Shown here piece after piece: positions 8,896 to 11,149 of a DNA stretch of 11,149 nt. The notes beneath the pieces are model-generated. The model saw only the letters and a program-made list of their open reading frames with translations. It had not been told where the DNA came from and searched no databases. The first letter of the stretch is position 1; each line of letters opens with the position of its first letter. The position numbers and the translations under genes were made by a program. The DNA comes from Euperipatoides rowelli (Eukaryota > Onychophora > Udeonychophora > Euonychophora > Peripatopsidae), in the NCBI GenBank assembly GCA_003024985.2, contig PXIH01S0054079.1. One strand, written 5' to 3'.

Positions 8896-9087
8896 CTTTT
8901 GTCTCATTTCACTGCATTCGGTAACGTAATGATTTTTGTCCTTCTCAAGCTGAGAGATAATTTTAGTTTGTTTAACTCCTTCAGACTTGTACGTACGAAT
9001 CTCGTACTCCAAATTTTTCTTCGATTGTTCATGAATGCGTATCATATCAGTATATTTTTGGCCCATTGCTTCAGTTCGCTCTAAAGC
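8896..9087 (-). CDS. CFAP58: CFAP58 (CCDC147) internal coiled-coil exon, upstream of the two
   Basis: This internal exon has 64 codons and is phase 0 at both ends. On the minus strand it follows a pyrimidine-rich acceptor ending in ATTCTAG and ends AAAAG before the donor gtaataat. It reads ALERTEAMGQKYTDMIR..., with HEQSKKNLEYEIRTYK from residue 19 and KIISQLEKDK from residue 42. I recognise this from memory as the central coiled coil of CFAP58, where vertebrate proteins have a similar HEQAK-NLEQEI and KII-QLEK pattern. CFAP58 is a long, almost wholly alpha-helical protein of motile cilia and sperm flagella, needed for axoneme and mid-piece assembly. The exon is rich in E, K, Q and spaced I/L/M, has no stop, and codes with more G and C than its flanks. 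The ATG at residue 8 is internal, not a start. Its 3' end joins directly to the exon at 4689..4850. Earlier exons lie outside the window. Confidence 0.92.
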
Positions 9088-9321
9088 CTAGAATATCAAA
9101 AAGGAAAAATTATTCATAAAAAATGTATGAACTTGATATTAAGAAATAAATGTATGAAGCTAAATAACAAAGTAATTAATTAAATAATTTCATTGCCAGT
9201 CTGATGTATTCTACTGTTATTGTCTGTACATAAATTCATCTGTTAAGTTTGCAATGACAGGTCCTTAATATGTCAACTATCTCTTCTTCCCCTTCCTACC
9301 TCCCCCCCTTTCTACTCATGA

Positions 9322-9363
9322 GTCAAAGTCTTAATTAAATTAATATTTAATTAAGTCTTTGAC
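9322..9363. repeat. 42-base near-perfect palindrome
   Basis: GTCAAAGTCTTAATTAAAT (9322..9340) and ATTTAATTAAGTCTTTGAC (9345..9363) are reverse complements at 18 of 19 positions around a four-base loop. It is the strongest short palindrome in the window and is most simply a foldback repeat remnant. Confidence 0.9.
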
Positions 9364-10556
9364 CATAGAATAAAGGCAGGATAAGTCATATAATCAGATT
9401 ATCACTAGATATGACCTAGATTTACTCAAGGTATGTTCATCAATAGATTTTTCAATACGTTTCATAACTTTGGTTTGTACCTGGCCACGTAAACATTTAA
9501 TTTTATAGATGAACGATCAAAATTAGTCCTTTCTGAGCAGCAAAATACTAAGTCATAATAATATAGTTAGCATGTATTTATACAACAATAATCCAATGCA
9601 ATTCAAGATGAAATTCTAACTGATTAGTAAAACAAGAAAAATAGATGTTTGTATCAAAGACTTTTACAGAAAGATTGGCATTTTCAAATGACTGCATTAA
9701 TCCTTTCAGGTAAGAACTTAGGCAACACTTCCTTGTGAGACCAGTATTTTCTCCTTAAAATGAATGTAAAATTCATGATTAGGATTAGAGATGATTAAAA
9801 AGAAAAAATGTCATTACTCTGTTATCACATGACTCAGGTTTTACATAATTTCAATTCATTTAATAAATCCACAGTTTAAGCATTGCCATTTTTAAACCAA
9901 ACCTTACGAAGCAAGCAACTCACCACCTCTCAAGCAAGGTTAGAAAGTTTGAAATGAAACAAATTAAATGAATATGATTTTCATAAAAAAAAAATCAACT
10001 TCAAATTCAATTTCATCACAATTTATTCTAGGCATGTTCACCATAACAAAATGATAATAACAATAAGGATAAGGAGTAAGGCTTACCCAGACAATTGGAA
10101 TATCTTGTAGAGAGCACAGGTTGCCTCTCTTCATACATCATCGCAGTACAACTTAAAAACTACTTTTGCAGTAATAAAAAAAATAATGGAAGTTAAAGGC
10201 CTTGTTATTATCCACACCCACTTTCAGAGCCAAATTTAATGTGGAAATGATGATTCTAAAAGATTAGTCTAGATGGATTCACAATATCTTTTAAAAAATA
10301 CAATTTTGGATAAAATAATGCTCATTATGTAATAAGAGAATTAATATGGTATATAAAGTCAGATTTTTAATTCAAACAGTATATAAAATTGTTTTGCTAT
10401 AATTGAACATTATAAATTTAGGAAATTTATTAATTAATTTATTAGAAAATTTGCAATTAAATGGCATATTAAAATCCAACGGATGTAGTGCCTTTCATGG
10501 CCGCTTGAACATTTTTTGGTTTGTATAGCTTATTATAGTTGTTACTTTTATTTTAC

Positions 10557-11149
10557 TTTTTTTTTTTTTTTTTTGATTTTAAGTTATTATTAATTTTATG
10601 CATCAGTTATTTGAAATTTTTTGTGTATTGACTTTTGGATGGAGGAAAATGTATTGGATTCTTTGTTCATGTTCCAGAATGATGGCATTTTTTTTACTCA
10701 TCTAGGCCAGTTAAGTATGTACTTTTAGTATTGATTCCTGTCTTGTGGATGATTCCTTATCAACCTTTATTGTTTCAGTTATTTATTTATTTTTCTTACA
10801 AAAACTGATTATTTGTCTTAATTGGTTTCGATTTATGTTTTCATTGATCATTTGGAAAATATTTGTTATGTGATCTGACCCTAACCATCACCCTAACCGG
10901 ACTGTGTTTTTACTTATAATGAATTTATGATTAACATTATTGAATGGTTTGGCTATTTTTGATGTTAATTTGATAAGGAACATTTTTGGCACCAGTGCAT
11001 TGAAAAGAGCGTGTTTTATATCCTTTTGAATGTAGTAAATGCATATAGTCAAGAGGCCATCCATGTGTCTGTTGGAAAATTGGTGTTTAGAGATTTTCTC
11101 TTCTGGAATGTGTTTTGACATGGTAAAGGTCAAATTTTTACTTGGTCAC
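10557..11149 (-). mobile_element. possible decayed retroelement 3' end with A18 tail
   Basis: On the minus strand an 81-codon frame (11133..10888) is followed by about 310 non-coding bases and then a pure run of 18 A (T at 10557..10574). That is the layout of a 5'-truncated non-LTR-type insertion. The frame contains KDIKHALFNALVPKMFLIKLTSK, whose spacing of hydrophobic and basic residues faintly recalls the C-terminal part of reverse transcriptases of Penelope-like elements, but the match is too weak to name a family. CCCTAACC occurs twice nearby (10880..10900 on the plus strand). No AATAAA stands just before the A run and no target duplication was found. An ordinary intronic poly(T) run is the alternative. 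Confidence 0.25.

Larger units (their letters stand above)
9088..11149 (-). other. upstream CFAP58 intron, incomplete
   Basis: This is intron upstream of the exon at 8896..9087. It ends at that exon's TAG acceptor, and its own 5' end lies beyond the window. No preceding CFAP58 exon is visible. It carries a C/T-rich stretch near 9283..9313, a long palindrome at 9322..9363 and the possible retroelement tail from 10557 onward. Confidence 0.75.

Noticed and set aside
8869-9084. 71-codon plus-strand frame antisense to the CFAP58 exon
   Set aside because: It is the reverse-strand shadow of the exon. Its hydrophobic residues result from reading the complement of K/E-rich codons.
10880-10900. Two CCCTAACC words resembling telomere repeats
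   Set aside because: There are only two copies separated by other bases, and no array. This is not an interstitial telomere.
1-11149. CRISPR array, rRNA, prokaryotic operon or novel multi-gene defence-type system
   Set aside because: There are no regularly spaced repeats and no clustered open frames. The spliced exons show eukaryotic intronic DNA.

Overview
This is an intronic stretch of an animal nuclear genome. It is strongly AT-rich, full of A and T runs, contains a few N bases and has no open reading frame longer than about 95 codons. The one living gene I can support lies on the minus strand. Two short, cleanly spliced, phase-0 exons (8896..9087, then 4689..4850) together encode 118 consecutive residues of a coiled-coil protein, recognisable as CFAP58 (CCDC147), a protein of motile cilia and sperm flagella. 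A draft-quality assembly of a ciliated or flagellated metazoan is therefore the safest description. An AT-rich invertebrate such as a crustacean is a guess only.

Layout, following transcription from high to low coordinates. 9088..11149 is the upstream intron. It holds a possible decayed retroelement tail (10557..11149) and a 42-base near-perfect palindrome (9322..9363). 8896..9087 is the first exon. 4851..8895 is a complete intron of 4045 bases. It carries small repeats: a 92-base-period tandem duplication, a (TTA)n microsatellite, a run of 13 G, a tRNA-like relic and several hairpins. 4689..4850 is the second exon. 1..4688 lies downstream of it and shows no further CFAP58 exon, so it is most simply the next intron. 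In this last stretch lies an intronless, broken copy of a nucleoplasmin-family histone chaperone gene (2679..3365, minus strand). It can be followed from ATG to stop through three frame changes and one in-frame stop. A foldback element resembling a MITE (1871..1982) and two palindrome-rich repeat relics (326..403 and 481..605) also lie here.

No operon, CRISPR array, rRNA, intact tRNA or new multi-gene system is visible. The window is one host gene whose introns have collected retrocopies and small mobile-element debris. The nucleoplasmin retrocopy and the foldback element are the parts most worth a second look.
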